Under the pieces are notes generated by a model, which saw nothing but the letters and a program-made list of their open reading frames with translations, searched no databases and was not told the DNA's origin. The translations under genes were made by a program, and so were the position numbers. Shown in pieces: positions 25,987-35,629 of a stretch of 64,000 nt of DNA. The stretch comes from Favolaschia claudopus (taxonomy: Eukaryota; Basidiomycota; Agaricomycetes; Agaricales; Mycenaceae), in contig JAWWNJ010000049.1 in the NCBI GenBank assembly GCA_037176885.1, positions 1,240,001 through 1,304,000 on the forward strand, in the 5' to 3' direction. Positions within the stretch are counted from its first letter, which is position 1. Every line of letters begins with the position of its first letter.

Positions 25987-27153
25987 GCCGAACTTGCGAG
26001 TGAAGCTTTTGAAAGTGGTTGAAGTGTGCGTCGACGGTGTTGTTCAGTGTGTCGCCGTCGGCGGCCCGGGCCGAGGATCTACGGTCAGGTGATTTTGACG
26101 TGCTTCCTCCGAATTCCATCTCCTCGACAAAGCCAGAGTTCAGTGGCCAGGAATCCCGCTCAAACTGTTCTCAAAAGCTATAAATTGGCATACCCTCGAA
26201 GCTTCCGAGAAAGTTTGGTGCGACCGATCGATTCCAGATTTTAATTTTTAAGTTGACTTGTGGTTTTTCGGTCTGTTCTCATTCAAAAGTCTTGGTTGCT
26301 CCTTTTGTTTGAAATCCCTCAAAACAGGCACAGGAGGACTAAGACATGTGCTTGGTCCGGAAATTGCCGCGCAGAGTATGAATTGGGAGCCACCTCCGAG
26401 TCGCCCAGAGTGGAACTGCGTCCGATGTCCTTTACACCTCGTCAATCCTCTACAAACTCGCCAAGGTTGATGTTTTTGTTGGGTATGTTTTGTCTTGGAT
26501 CCTAAAGTTAAGCTGATGATCGTGGGATACACCACTGTGAAGTTCGGGGCATCCAAAAATCATGTACCTCGGTACCTACTCGATACCCCGATTTCATGGG
26601 GCTTGAGGTCAGTCAGCGGGGTCAGTGTGGTATTTCTTTCCCAGAGAAGGGCGCGACCTTGTTTCTACCCTCGTGCTCCCTTGTTGTGTGACCTGTAGGG
26701 TCAGTACGCGCACACTGGCATTCAGTCTCGTCCTCCGCTTTTAATTGCGCGCGGATGCCAAATGCACGTTCAAATATTTTCTTTCTCGTTTTTATTGCTC
26801 CCTTCCGTGTACATATAGGTATTCTTCAGTGCAATTTTATATTTCGCCCAATACGAGCTTTATGGGTCCCAGTTTGCATGTTTTCAACCGTGAGAAAATT
26901 CGCGTGCTCAGTTCAAGTCCAGTCCAACTTGTGATTTGCAAACTGTTGACGCAAGTTGACGCTCTACAATCTCCAATTCAGATTCCACCAAGAATCCCAA
27001 GAGCTATCACGGGTATCGCTCGTGTCATTTGACTCTTCACACTGCCGTCCGCAGCACTGCCTACAGGAATATGTGTACTTCCGATGTTAGTCGCGGCCAA
27101 GTCCGCGTGTGTTGCCAAGGGGCGGTTAGAATCTGCTAGAATGACGCCTGCCG
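25987..27153. other. Gene-poor 1.2 kb interval
   Basis: No convincing coding exon is seen. The interval contains the second copy of the dispersed repeat (26637-26810) and, at its right end, the promoter of a small ORF. Confidence 0.35.
26637..26810 (+). repeat. Dispersed repeat, copy 2
   Basis: Direct-orientation relative of 2088-2250. Shared words, in the same order, are tttcccagagaaggg, ctcgtgctccctt, gggtcagtacgcgc, gcgcgcggatgccaaatgcacgtt and a T-rich tail. The copies differ by small indels, so they are old. Confidence 0.6.
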
Positions 27154-27161
27154 TATAAATA
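27154..27161 (+). promoter_or_regulatory. TATA box
   Basis: TATAAATA lies 146 bp before the ATG at 27300 and 111 bp before another ATG at 27265 in a different frame. It resembles the TATA box at 27861. Confidence 0.5.
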
Positions 27162-27299
27162 CGAGCTGGAGCTGTTGAACCATATTCGTGACCTCTCGCG
27201 ATTGAACTTCTCTCGCATTCACGATTTCCCAATTTGGCAATCGTTCGACAGCGTTGGTGCCATTATGTCTTCGTCTGTCGTTCTGTTGGTGGGGCGGAA

Positions 27300-27527
27300 A
27301 TGTTACTGACTCTCCACGATAGCGAGGACGCTGGCATAACGATATCTGTCCGTGCGCCGAATGGAAAGTCTGTCGAATGCTTTTCGTCGCCAGATGCAGA
27401 TTTCGATGAAGCATTCAAATTGAGTTTGTCGAACAACCTGCAGCCATTGGTCGGTCAGAAACGAGGGAGGTCTGTCCCACCGGAGAGTTCCCAAGAATCG
27501 GGGAAGAGAGCACGGAGGAGCAGATGA
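27300..27527 (+). CDS. Small charged ORF, possibly nuclear
   Basis: A 75-residue frame opening MLLTLHDSEDAG and ending in a basic nuclear-localisation-like tail (GKRARRSR). The middle is acidic (SPDADFDEAF). The frame is also open upstream of this Met to about 27234 without another ATG, so a 5' exon is possible. An ATG at 27265 opens only 14 codons in another frame. The TATA box upstream favours a real transcript. No family is recognised. Confidence 0.35.
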   Translation: MLLTLHDSEDAGITISVRAPNGKSVECFSSPDADFDEAFKLSLSNNLQPLVGQKRGRSVPPESSQESGKRARRSR

Positions 27528-27860
27528 AATATTAAACTAAGGATTCTGGGATTGTGAACGAAAAGGTTAGGGGCATATCGGGGCTGCATTGCTTACTATT
27601 CTTCAATTTCTTGTACATGTACAACCACAAACACGCCAAAGATCAGACGCCCAAGCTCTCAGTTATAGCTTTCAGCTCTGAGCGGCATTGGTCACATCCC
27701 CGGCGCGCATCATAAAACGAGATGAGAGCATTGCTGCAACACACGCCCGGATGATGACAGAACCAACAAGAAACCCGTGATGCACGCCACAACAGTCGAA
27801 CTGAGTTCGCGGATAAGAGAAAAAACACTGCCTTGTCACCGAGTCCCTCGGACTCGCACG
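27528..27860. other. Intergenic 0.33 kb
   Basis: This interval separates the two small TATA-driven ORFs. No coding region or repeat is seen. Confidence 0.35.
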
Positions 27861-27868
27861 TATAAATA
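27861..27868 (+). promoter_or_regulatory. TATA box
   Basis: TATAAATA lies 90 bp before the ATG at 27951, inside a typical fungal core promoter with a C-rich leader (cactcccctgtaattg) running up to the start. Confidence 0.55.
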
Positions 27869-27950
27869 TCAGACGGGCCACACACCGCCCCCACAGCTCA
27901 GTTATACCCACCCCCAAAGCCATATACCCATCCACTCCCCTGTAATTGTT

Positions 27951-28317
27951 ATGTCGGCACAGTGCGTTCATTAGTCCTGTTACACCAATGACATTTCCGC
28001 TGACTCGAAGAGCCAGAGATGGTACTTCATCGAGCTCTCGCCCAGAGCTACCTCAGAGAACATCATCCTCCGGAAGCGTGTCATTCCTGATGCCTACACA
28101 GCCCGAGCCACTACCGCGTCAGAAGAAAGCGAAACGGAAGATGAGCGGTATGCCAGAGGGTGTGACGGTGCATGAGCGCCCAAGCGATCGAAATATGGAA
28201 GGAATGAAGGAGGAAGATCTAGAGGAACCACATGCCGACGGAAGCGCAGGTTCGACCTTGAAGGAGGAGATGCGGAGATCACCCACCGAGGACCGAATTC
28301 CGGAAAGTGATACCTAG
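27951..28317 (+). CDS. Small charged protein, function unknown
   Basis: Exons 27951-27961 and 28011-28317, with a 49 bp intron (GTGCGT...CGAAG), give 105 residues starting MSAQARDGTSSSS. The sequence is Ser- and Pro-rich at first, then has a basic cluster (RQKKAKRK) and an acidic tail (KEEDLEEPH). It is probably disordered and nuclear. The intron was inferred because the ATG frame otherwise stops after seven codons. No family is recognised. Confidence 0.5.
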
Positions 28318-28523
28318 AAAGCGGGATAACAAATTTTGCTTCGGACTATATGTATTTGTGTCCACTTACCGTTGTAATTATCAGTTCTGCATAGAATAGC
28401 CACTCTTAATATCTGACCGTTGCAAACGATTCATCATGTTAACAGCGAGATAATGCGAGGGACCATCACAAGCTCATAAAAAAGATAGCATTGGCTTAAT
28501 CAATTCCGAAGACATGTCCTGAT

Positions 28524-29844
28524 TCAGTCAAAAACGATGCCACCATTCACATTGAGCTGTAAATTAAAGGTTAGAAAGAGAATCGCATATATCGAGCCAC
28601 CAACTCACAGTTTGACCTGATTGTTATGATACGAGTAAAATCAGCTTAGATTGACAAAATGCTTCAATTATCCGCACCAGTAATGAAGGACGACTGGTTG
28701 GATGCAATGAAAGACACAAGTGAGGCGATATCGGCGAAGGTCCTAATACAGAGGCGCTTTAAAATCAATATTAGGAAATAAATAACAAACCATTCACCCT
28801 AATCTTCCCAGAACAGTAGTGGCCTTCACCTGTGGAAAGTCATCAGGATGAATTCATTGCCAACAAGTGAACAGGTGAGCGACGCGTGAAGTCAAAGTCC
28901 CAGGATCTGCACCAGTCAGACTAGCATTATCGGCGTCAATGTTATTCCCTATAAAAGTCATCAGCATGTGTTGGTTTGTTTTTAAATTTACTAGAACGCG
29001 TACACATTTCTGATTCGAGCGGGCCAGGTGCATAGGCGTTGACCGTGATACCATGCTGTCCGTACTCCAGAGCTGAGCTATTGTTAGCACTGGGAGGTCA
29101 GAGAAGGTCAGAGACATGCTGTACCTGCAGCTTGCGTTAACCCACGAATGGCATATTTCGAGGCCGAGTAAGCACTCAGGCCAGCAGCGCCTACAGGCGC
29201 TGTTAAATACCGAAATAATGTCAAAGCGAGGTAGTAGACCTCGTTTGGCTACCATAGAGGCAGCGCCGATAATCCTTCCTCCTTGTCCTTGCTCGACCAT
29301 CTGGACCGCAGCGTGTTTGTAGCACAGAAAAGTTCCGCGACAATTGACCGTAATGATTTTGTCCCATTCGCTGGCGGACGCTGTTCCAAGAATCAATTTG
29401 ACACAAGGGAAGGTATATGGAACACCTACTATCCACGATCATATTATACTTTGCGACCCCAGCATTCGCGACCATCTACAGAGGATCGAGTTCATTTGCT
29501 GGAGATCCAACCAGCAACGAACATACCACATTAAGTCCACCATAAACTTGCGCAACTTCGGTGACCATTGCCTTAACCTGATCTTCATTCGTTACATCCG
29601 CAAGATGCGCCGAGCTCGACCGCCCCTTCGCTTTGATCTCTGCGACTACTCCGCTCAGAGCATCGGCATTACCTGGCAAATCGTTCACTGCAACATCAAA
29701 CCCGTCGTCTGCAAGCCGCAGAGCGATGGTTTTGCCAAGATTTTGGGCTAAAATGAACGCATCCAAGTTCACCGACTGGGCTACTTCAGTATGAGATAGA
29801 ATCGAAGTACCAGCGCCAGTGACTATAGCGGTTCCTTTAGACAT
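28524..29844 (-). CDS. Short-chain dehydrogenase/reductase, 11 exons
   Basis: Exons 29811-29844, 29527-29747, 29430-29475, 29240-29380, 29125-29199, 29004-29072, 28884-28948, 28798-28829, 28678-28742, 28609-28616 and 28524-28556 give 262 residues, the usual classical SDR length. The cofactor motif is TGAAQNLGK, where Asn replaces the second Gly of TGxxxGxG. The NAG motif (ANAGVAKY), the Asn of ITVNCRG, and the catalytic YSASK are present, and the end FITGQTLNVNGGIVFD is typical. These enzymes reduce carbonyls (diacetyl/acetoin-reductase-like) with NAD(P)H. Exon 10 is only 8 nt (codons for the end of Gly, Gln, Thr). The donor at 28883 (GTCGCT) is unusual but is needed to keep the frame. Confidence 0.88.
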
Positions 29845-30590
29845 CGGGAAAGTTTACAGAGAGCTTGGGTAGGGGGGGAACTACAATCGCCGAGCGATGG
29901 ACCAATGGTCATGTCGCCAAAGCAGTTAAATGCTAGTCCATGAGACTTCGATGATGAGAGCACGGGTTCAGGGACATCCGCCGGTTACATCCGGTACGGT
30001 GTTATCGTAGCCGCCTACCACTATAGCCGATGAGCGCAGAGCGGCTGTTACGGTTGAAAAATTCATATCCAGAGATTGTCCAGAGACTCATTGAACTAAA
30101 TTCGAGATCCGAGTCCGCTCCAGGAACTGAACGAGATCCATCTCTCACTTTGCCTTAACACACTGTTATATAGTGCTGAATGATCTAATCCTTGAACTTG
30201 GCTTGGTTCACACAACGATCTAGTGGGGTGGGATGTACAACTTGTCATTCAATTGCTTTGCTATTCTATGTATGTGATAGTAGTGCGTGGTAGTATGGAA
30301 ACAAAAGAGATACTGAGATGAGAGTGTGCAGAGAGACGAGACAATCGTAACTAAGAGTTGGTGGAATGGAAAAGAGACAGATTACTTCAATACGTACAAC
30401 TACTTGCTTGCTGCTTTTGCTTTATGTAAAAAGACGTGCGTGCATGGAACTCGTTTGTTTTTGTAATGAGAATCGAGATGAATGGAAGGAAGAGAACAAT
30501 CTGCTAGCAATAAATATCGCATCCTCGAAACAACACAAAAAAAATGCCTCACCAAAACAAAGAAAGACCCTTATTCCTCTGAATCTTTCT
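29845..30590. other. Intergenic 0.75 kb
   Basis: The interval holds the SDR promoter and the 3' flank of the RING gene, both on the minus strand. No further feature is supported. Confidence 0.35.
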
Positions 30591-33500
30591 CTACCTCGCA
30601 AGCCACTCAGCCTGCGCCACCGTCCCATCCGCCCTACAAACACTACACACAACCTCAACCTCCTTCTCCTCCCCCTCCACAATAACCGGCTCCCGCCATC
30701 CCAACCTCGCACGCTGCGCCGACACCAAACACGGCACATGGAACGTATGCGAGCACGCAGAACCGTGTTCCCCCTCCTCCCCTTCAGCCAAAGCCGAACG
30801 AATCCCAACAACCCTCCCCATCCCCTCCCCCACCTCAACCTCCACAAACGGATCCTCATCTGACGGCCCCACCTCACAGCTCTTATCCCAGCACCGCAAC
30901 CCCGCCTCGCGCTCCCTCCTTTCCACGCGGTCGCGCAGCGTCGGCCCCGGCGCAGGAGGCGGCGCCCATTCTTGCTGTGCTGGCGGTGGCGGGGGAGGCT
31001 GGGCGTCTTGCGGAGGCGGCGGCATCCCAGAACGCGGAAACGCGCGGAAGGGTGGAGGTGGCATCTGAATGGGACCCCCCGCGATATGTTGAACGTGAAT
31101 CACAGGCGGCGGCGGTGGCGGCGGCATCGCAGTGTTGTTGTTGTTGTCGTTTGCGTTTCCGTTAACATTCTGCGCGCCCGCTGGAGCAGCAGCAGGAACC
31201 CCCCGTCCAAAAGGAAACTCAAAAACCATCGGCCCCGTCCCATTCCCATTATTGCCATTGGCATTCGCAGCTCCAGCTCCCGTCTCCGCATTCTGACCAG
31301 GCGGTCTCATCCACGGCGGCACCCCCGTCCCAATCTCCACCCTGAAATCATCCAAATTCAATCCAAACATCTGTTGTCCCCCACCCCCCTGATCTCCTGC
31401 TGCCCCATTTCTTGCCTCGTCGCCCGCTGCAGCGCCATCAAACCCAGCCGGCAAAATCCCGCCAAGCCCAAGCGCACGAAGCACCGCCGCAGCCTGCGCG
31501 CGTTGCTGTTGCTGTGCTTGTCCTGGCTGCTGTCCCTGCTGTTGTTGCTGCTCTCCCGCCCCTGCCCCAGCCCCAGCCGCATTCGTCCCCGGAGCCTGTG
31601 GCGGTGGCCGCTGCTGCTCACCGAACACAAACGGCGGCACCGTAAGCGGTATCTGTATCCCATGGAACGTCGTCGTCCCTCCTCCACCTGCTTCTCCTGG
31701 TCCTCCTCCTACTCCTCCTCCTCCTCCGCCTATTCCTCCTGCAGCCGCAGGCGCAGTAGCCGGGGCCCCGCCAGTCGGTGCAGGAGCAGCCCCGGCAGCT
31801 CCAAACCCACGAAACAACTGCGCAAACCCAGGCAACCCCCCAACCCCAACGCCAACCCCGCCCGCACCCGCACCCAACCCAACGCCCCCCCGCAGCGGCC
31901 CAAACGTGAACTGCGGAGGGCCTTGCGGTGGAGGGTGTGCGTTGGGTGCGTTGGGGGCTGCTTGCGACTGAGCGTTGGCGGGCTGCTGCATCGATGCAGG
32001 GTTCGGCGTCGTCACAGCAGGATTCGGCGGCAACCCACCCGTCACGCCGCCCAGATCCGCCGGCGGCGGAATCGGCCCGAGGGTGCTGAAGACGATGTCG
32101 AGTCCGAATGTGAAGGTGTTTGTGGTTGTGGTTGGAGGTGGAGGTGGTGCGGGTTGTGCAGTCGAATTGGGATTCGTGTGAGGATTTGGATTAGTTGTTG
32201 TTGTAGAGTTGACAGGGGGAGGAGGCGGAGCATTGTTGTTTTCGGAGTTTGCTCGTACCGAGATGGGTTCGAGAGGCGGAAGGTCGTCGTCGTCGTCGGC
32301 GTTCTGAGTTTGTTGTCGTTGTTGAGCTGCCCCTGACCCTGGTGCGCGACCGGGGATTGGTTCCAAAGGTGGCGGAAGATCGTCGCCATCGTCATCATCC
32401 CCGTTGTTGGGAGGAGGTCCAGGGTGGAAGGCTGAAACATGAGGGTTCAGCATATGTCCATTGACAAGGAAAAGAGAGGAAACAACGAGCGAATCCGAAT
32501 CGAAAAGGGAGGCAAACGACTCACCCAATCCCGGCCCATCACCCCACGTAGCAAACGCCTCAATCTCATCCGCCAGCATATCTTCCTCCTCCAGAAGGTT
32601 GAAGATATCACCATCCCTCGGCCCAAAGAAGCCCTCCGGCATTGGCAACGGTTCCCCATCCGCACCATTCTGCGCTCCTCCTCCTCCCCCGGGATTGACA
32701 GGGAACGGGAACCGCCCCCGCGCAAACGCCGCCCAGTCCGCACCAGCGCCAAACACCCCCCCTCGCTCGCCTCTGTCCTGTTTACGTCCGCCGTACCAGA
32801 TGACGCCTTTGGGATCGACGTCGAAGCGGCAGGTGGGGCATGTGGTTTGGCCGGGGCGGGAGAACCACGGGAGAAGGCAGGCGGCGTGGAAGACGTGTGC
32901 GCAGGGGAGGGCGGTGATGCCTTCAGGAGCAGAGTCTGAGTCTGAAGGTGAGCTTGTCGCCGTCGTGGCAGGAGCGGCGGCGGTGGATGATGATGAAGCG
33001 AACTCGGCGCCGTCTCCATCAAGAAGTCTATCCCAGCAGATGGCGCAACCGCTGTCGCCTCCAACGGCGCCTAATTCTTCTGATTCGTTGGTTGATTTCC
33101 CGAGCTTGCTGACGCGCTCCAGTCGCCGCACCAAGCCCTCGGGAACGCGTTCGAGCCCAGCGATGATGCGTGCTGCGTTCTCTGGCGAGTCCTTGGGTGG
33201 TGGAGGGGGCGGGCCGCCGCCAAACACGAAGTGACCCATATTAGGGGGCAGGTCGCCAGCGCCAAATACACCGCCGTTGGGGCCTGCAGCGCCAATACGA
33301 GCGAGGAAGGTGAATAGTTGGGCGAGTTGAGGAGGCGCGCCAGGGAACGGCATGTTCGGATTATTGCCACCATTATTATTGGTGTTGCCGGTGTTCGTAT
33401 TATTATTAGCATTCGCGTTTGGAGTAGGAATATTCGGGGGGCCATTCACGCGCTGAGAAGGGTGGCGACGATCGCGGTCTCTATCTTGTTCAGTGTCGTC

Positions 33501-33779
33501 GCCTGTTCGACGTCGTCTCCTGCCAGAATTGGCTGCTGTCTCTGGGGCATTGATGGGCTCCAGCGCGGGCATCTCGTCGTCCTCGTCCTCGACGTCTGTC
33601 CAGGCGTTGTCGTCATCGTCATCTACGACAGGCTGGGACGCACGGCTACGGCGATTAGTCTGCCTTTGAGGTGGAGAGTAGTCATCATCGTCGCCCTCGG
33701 AATCGCTCGAGTTTGAAACGGACTGGAGGGCGGGCATGTCGTCGTCTGAATCATAGTTTGTGTTGTGGTCGATGTCCAT
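30591..33779 (-). CDS. Large low-complexity RING-finger protein, probable E3 ubiquitin ligase
   Basis: A single open frame of 1062 residues starts at MDIDHNTNYDSDDDMPAL. After an acidic Ser/Asp-rich N-terminus and an Asn-rich stretch comes a RING-type finger from Cys245: CAIC, then after a long Ser/Thr-rich loop LPCAHVFHAACLLPWF and CPTCRFDVDP. A long region rich in Pro, Gly, Asn and Gln follows (about residues 400-950). A second Cys/His cluster lies at the end: RCWDKSCEVG, CSHTFHVPC and CSVC. The first finger looks like a RING-H2 that would bind an E2 enzyme. The absence of introns over 3.2 kb is unusual in this window. An intron-like segment near 32430-32480 cannot be removed without breaking the frame shared by both fingers. 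Confidence 0.8.
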   Translation of the reverse strand: MDIDHNTNYDSDDDMPALQSVSNSSDSEGDDDDYSPPQRQTNRRSRASQPVVDDDDDNAWTDVEDEDDEMPALEPINAPETAANSGRRRRRTGDDTEQDRDRDRRHPSQRVNGPPNIPTPNANANNNTNTGNTNNNGGNNPNMPFPGAPPQLAQLFTFLARIGAAGPNGGVFGAGDLPPNMGHFVFGGGPPPPPPKDSPENAARIIAGLERVPEGLVRRLERVSKLGKSTNESEELGAVGGDSGCAICWDRLLDGDGAEFASSSSTAAAPATTATSSPSDSDSAPEGITALPCAHVFHAACLLPWFSRPGQTTCPTCRFDVDPKGVIWYGGRKQDRGERGGVFGAGADWAAFARGRFPFPVNPGGGGGAQNGADGEPLPMPEGFFGPRDGDIFNLLEEEDMLADEIEAFATWGDGPGLGESFASLFDSDSLVVSSLFLVNGHMLNPHVSAFHPGPPPNNGDDDDGDDLPPPLEPIPGRAPGSGAAQQRQQTQNADDDDDLPPLEPISVRANSENNNAPPPPPVNSTTTTNPNPHTNPNSTAQPAPPPPPTTTTNTFTFGLDIVFSTLGPIPPPADLGGVTGGLPPNPAVTTPNPASMQQPANAQSQAAPNAPNAHPPPQGPPQFTFGPLRGGVGLGAGAGGVGVGVGGLPGFAQLFRGFGAAGAAPAPTGGAPATAPAAAGGIGGGGGGVGGGPGEAGGGGTTTFHGIQIPLTVPPFVFGEQQRPPPQAPGTNAAGAGAGAGEQQQQQGQQPGQAQQQQRAQAAAVLRALGLGGILPAGFDGAAAGDEARNGAAGDQGGGGQQMFGLNLDDFRVEIGTGVPPWMRPPGQNAETGAGAANANGNNGNGTGPMVFEFPFGRGVPAAAPAGAQNVNGNANDNNNNTAMPPPPPPPVIHVQHIAGGPIQMPPPPFRAFPRSGMPPPPQDAQPPPPPPAQQEWAPPPAPGPTLRDRVERREREAGLRCWDKSCEVGPSDEDPFVEVEVGEGMGRVVGIRSALAEGEEGEHGSACSHTFHVPCLVSAQRARLGWREPVIVEGEEKEVEVVCSVCRADGTVAQAEWLAR

Positions 33780-34469
33780 GGTGGTCAAGACCAAGAGAGG
33801 TGGATTGCCGTGTTTGGAAGCTCAAGGAATAACGCAGAACCTGGTGCACCGCCGCAACTCCGCCGCGGCTGACTCATGCACTGCTCTCATCCACCCGTCA
33901 TACCACTTAGTGTTGACGCTATGGACTGTGGACAACAATGGTCTCCGATATTTACTAGCGTCTGGCTGACTAGTATTCAACGATACTTGGAGGTCGCTTC
34001 AGCGCAGCTTCAAGTTCTGGGGTCATTCAAGGCGCTCTTTCTCATCAAGTTCCTGAATCCTAGGCGTCTGTGTCTCGATATATCCCTCGATTCCTATGCA
34101 TCGTGTTCCCTGGATCTACAGCTATCCTCTGTTCTGCTCCAATCGCTCTATTGTTGCCACCGTACTCGGAAATCGAATTGCACTAGATTCTGCAGCGTCT
34201 CTGCTTCACCGCTTCGTCGTTCAATACGAACTGTCTGCTACCTACAGTTCTTGATATCTTTGGCATGGGTATACTTATTACCGTAGGCGCTGTCGGTAAA
34301 GGAACAAAGTTTGAAACTGCCATTGGCGCTAAATCAGCTTCGCCACGCTCGTCGCTTATTTCAAGCTCCTCGTCAGCTGCAGTCGCTCCATCATTCAACT
34401 TGCCTAAGTCTTATTCTGCTGTGGATAACTATTCCCTCCCATCACTACCGAATTCGGGACTGCCACCAT
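33780..34469. other. Intergenic 0.69 kb
   Basis: The interval carries the RING-gene promoter and the 3' flank of the orphan gene at 34470-35013. Short frames on both strands show no domain. Confidence 0.35.
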
Positions 34470-35013
34470 TCATGACGGTCCACTAGCGGGGTTGCTCTCT
34501 CCGCTATTTGCAGAGTCTTTACCAGAAAGCTCTCGATACCCTTCCGGAGGTTCCGTCACGTTCATCATGGCCGGTTCATGCTTGAGTTCTCTCTTGTTCG
34601 TACCCTGCACATTTCTCGACTCAACTTCGCCGAATACCAACACCGTACCACTTGGCCCCAAGGACCGAACTGCCTTGTTCAACTTCCTCCACATAATCTG
34701 AATGCACGTGTTGTGAATACAATATCCAGTGTCAGGACCGGCGAAAGTGCGCACCTGAGGCGGCCTGTCTTCATTCTTGGTCTGTGGCTGGTCTTCATTT
34801 CTGTTATCGTCATCGGCGGTCGCATTTCCGTCGTCGTTCGCCTTTCGTTTAATCGGATTGACGCTATCGATCCATTCTTGGGCTCCGTCCGTGACAATAT
34901 TTCCGACTTCGTCGACATTCTTAGTCGCGGACGTGTCAACTCTGAATGACTGTCAGTCAATAACCGCAAAATACACGCATGAGAGTGCTCGCAACTGACA
35001 CAGTGTCTTCCAT
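34470..35013 (-). CDS. Orphan protein, function unknown
   Basis: A 14-nt first coding exon (35000-35013, MEDT plus two bases) and one long exon (34470-34941) give 161 residues. The donor GTCAGT and acceptor ATTCAG join to MEDTVVDTSATKNVDEVG. A basic-acidic linker (PIKRKANDDG) precedes a compact region with GYCIHNTCIQIMWRKLNKAV and TVLVFGEVESRN, which looks like a folded domain of about 70 residues. No signal peptide or known motif is seen. The long exon has no Met upstream of its middle, so the small first exon is needed. Confidence 0.5.
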
Positions 35014-35629
35014 TGAGTGTGCTCCAGTCAATATGGATGATCGCAAAATTTAGTGTGCTCGTGAAAGTGCCTGCAACTGATAGCTTGGTGTGTTGCGATT
35101 TCTGCGCCTTCGTCTCACTATTTAACCATTCCCCAGAGTTGCCACACGCCCACAAGAACAAGTCACATCAGCCCAGTGTATCAAATATGGTTATTGTGTT
35201 TATTGTTTGCACGCCACACAAGAGCACTCTCGCTACTGGTGGTTCCGAGCCAGAACTTGAGAAGACATATCTTGATTGCTAGAATCATGCAAGCGCCGCG
35301 ACTCAGCATCCTGCACGACGCCACAAACTAGTCAGCTCAGTAACCCAGGTTCAATGTACTTAGTGCAATGGAGTTTGTGACACGGGTCAAGGCGATACAC
35401 GCTTATTTGGTTCTTCTAAGCCTTGCCGCATACCGAGGCTTCGCTCTTCAAACCCTCGGTTTAGGAAAGCAGCTTACGTAAATTCAACGCCCACAGCCCG
35501 AATAGGAAGGTGGTTGAAATAATTGATCTCGGCAAAATTGCGAAGTCGAACGTTGAAACAACATAATTTACATGAAGGTATACTAGAAAGTGTAGAACCC
35601 AGTATCCAAATTATCTCCACTCCCTACAT
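35014..35629. other. Intergenic 0.62 kb, with one copy of a zinc-finger 3'-flank repeat
   Basis: The stretch 35474-35512 is nearly identical (two substitutions in 39 bp) to 37389-37427. Both lie about 110-160 bp downstream of a C2H2-finger stop codon on the minus strand. The rest shows no gene. Confidence 0.6.

Noticed and set aside
30972..32336. Long plus-strand open frame (454 codons) opposite the RING gene
   Set aside because: It is an antisense shadow of GC-rich low-complexity codons, with Arg/Ser/Pro-only composition and no domain, promoter or intron support.
32430..32485. Intron-like segment in the RING gene
   Set aside because: Plausible splice sites give a 52 or 55 bp intron, which would break the frame that joins both Cys/His clusters.
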